This document shows positions 46,492-46,627 of a stretch of DNA of 46,627 nt, piece after piece. Below the pieces are notes generated by a model, which had not been told where the DNA came from, did not search any database, and saw only the letters and a program-made list of their open reading frames with translations. Numbering within the stretch: position 1 is the stretch's first letter; each line of letters begins with the position of its first letter. A program made the position numbers and the translations under genes. Source of the stretch: Peribacillus tepidiphilus (GTDB taxonomy: Bacteria; Bacillota; Bacilli; Bacillales; DSM-1321); assembly GCF_009466385.1 (NCBI RefSeq), contig NZ_WIAQ01000021.1, positions 1 to 46,627 of the forward strand, written 5' to 3'.

Positions 46492-46627
46492 ATCGAGTAG
46501 GAGGGGGTGACTAACCCCCGACCTCTCACACCACCGTACGTACCGTTCGGTATACGGCGGTTCAATTAAGTATGACGTAGAGTCTGATACCTTTCAGTTA
46601 GACTTCTTAACCCTCGGTGACTCCAAT
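46492..46627 (-). mobile_element. Group II intron, 3' end (bacterial class C-like), cut by the window edge
   Basis: On the minus strand the sequence shows domain V (starting GAACCGCCGTATACC at 46563, pairing with GGTACGTACGGTGG, then TGTGAGAGG) and domain VI (GGGGGTTAGTCACCCCC, 46519-46503), followed by CCTACTCGAT, a typical intron 3' end, at 46492. This matches the 3' ends of Bacillus class C group II introns as I remember them. The reverse transcriptase body and the 5' end lie outside the window to the right. It is inserted 165 bp upstream of the antiporter start. Confidence 0.85.
46566..46625 (-). CDS. C-terminal codons of the intron-encoded reverse transcriptase (partial)
   Basis: Minus-strand frame entering from the right edge reads WSHRGLRSLTERYQTLRHT and stops at 46566, immediately before domain V. 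A short (S)LTERY-type tail there is expected for the maturase/RT ORF in domain IV. Only 19 codons are visible, so the call rests on position. Confidence 0.45.
   Translation of the reverse strand, partial: WSHRGLRSLTERYQTLRHT

Overview
The window reads as chromosomal DNA of a low-GC, endospore-forming-type Firmicute of the family Bacillaceae. The evidence is strong Shine-Dalgarno sites, frequent TTG/GTG starts, many short Bacillus-type proteins, and several blocks with Bacillus subtilis organisation: des-desK-desR, proBA behind a T-box, cysL divergent from cysJI, and a Bce-type detoxification module. Genus-level placement is not possible by eye.

Layout. 0-3.5 kb: the end of a branched-chain-amino-acid-type (Liv) ABC operon with a lipoprotein binding protein, LivF-type ATPase and PaaK-like CoA ligase. 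3.6-7.3 kb: a DUF169 protein, then a squalene-hopene/sporulenol cyclase and a DUF2515 gene that have both lost their 5' ends at one shared deletion junction, then a small membrane protein. 7.4-13.6 kb: nadE, two small unknown proteins, a stand-alone trpB, glutaminase and an iron-type alcohol dehydrogenase. 13.7-17.7 kb: the cold-responsive desaturase system des-desK-desR with probable DesR sites, followed closely by a patatin-like lipase. 17.8-20.8 kb: a proline T-box leader and proBA. 20.9-24 kb: small proteins and an FAD amine oxidase. 24.2-26.6 kb: a frameshifted, 3'-truncated ABC ATPase abutting an intact selO. 26.7-31.3 kb: a YbaK-type deacylase, class V aminotransferase, methyltransferase, a truncated DUF4931 gene and a GNAT acetyltransferase. 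31.7-36.5 kb: cysL and cysJI for sulfite reduction. 36.6-43.3 kb: a DUF6155 pseudogene, an APC permease, and a BceRS-BceAB peptide-antibiotic sensing and detoxification module whose kinase carries a frameshift. 43.4-46.6 kb: a decayed AT-rich stretch with a signal-peptidase remnant, an APC antiporter, and the 3' end of a bacterial class C-like group II intron entering from the right edge.

A recurring theme is gene decay. At least six genes (sqhC, DUF2515, ABC ATPase, DUF4931, DUF6155, signal peptidase) are truncated or broken, and bceS is frameshifted. They mostly lie in junctions between well conserved housekeeping blocks. I did not find a clearly new defence or mobile system. The most interesting leads are the double-truncation junction, the patatin beside desKR, the BceR-type operator beside a broken sensor kinase, the ABC/selO junction and the intron end.
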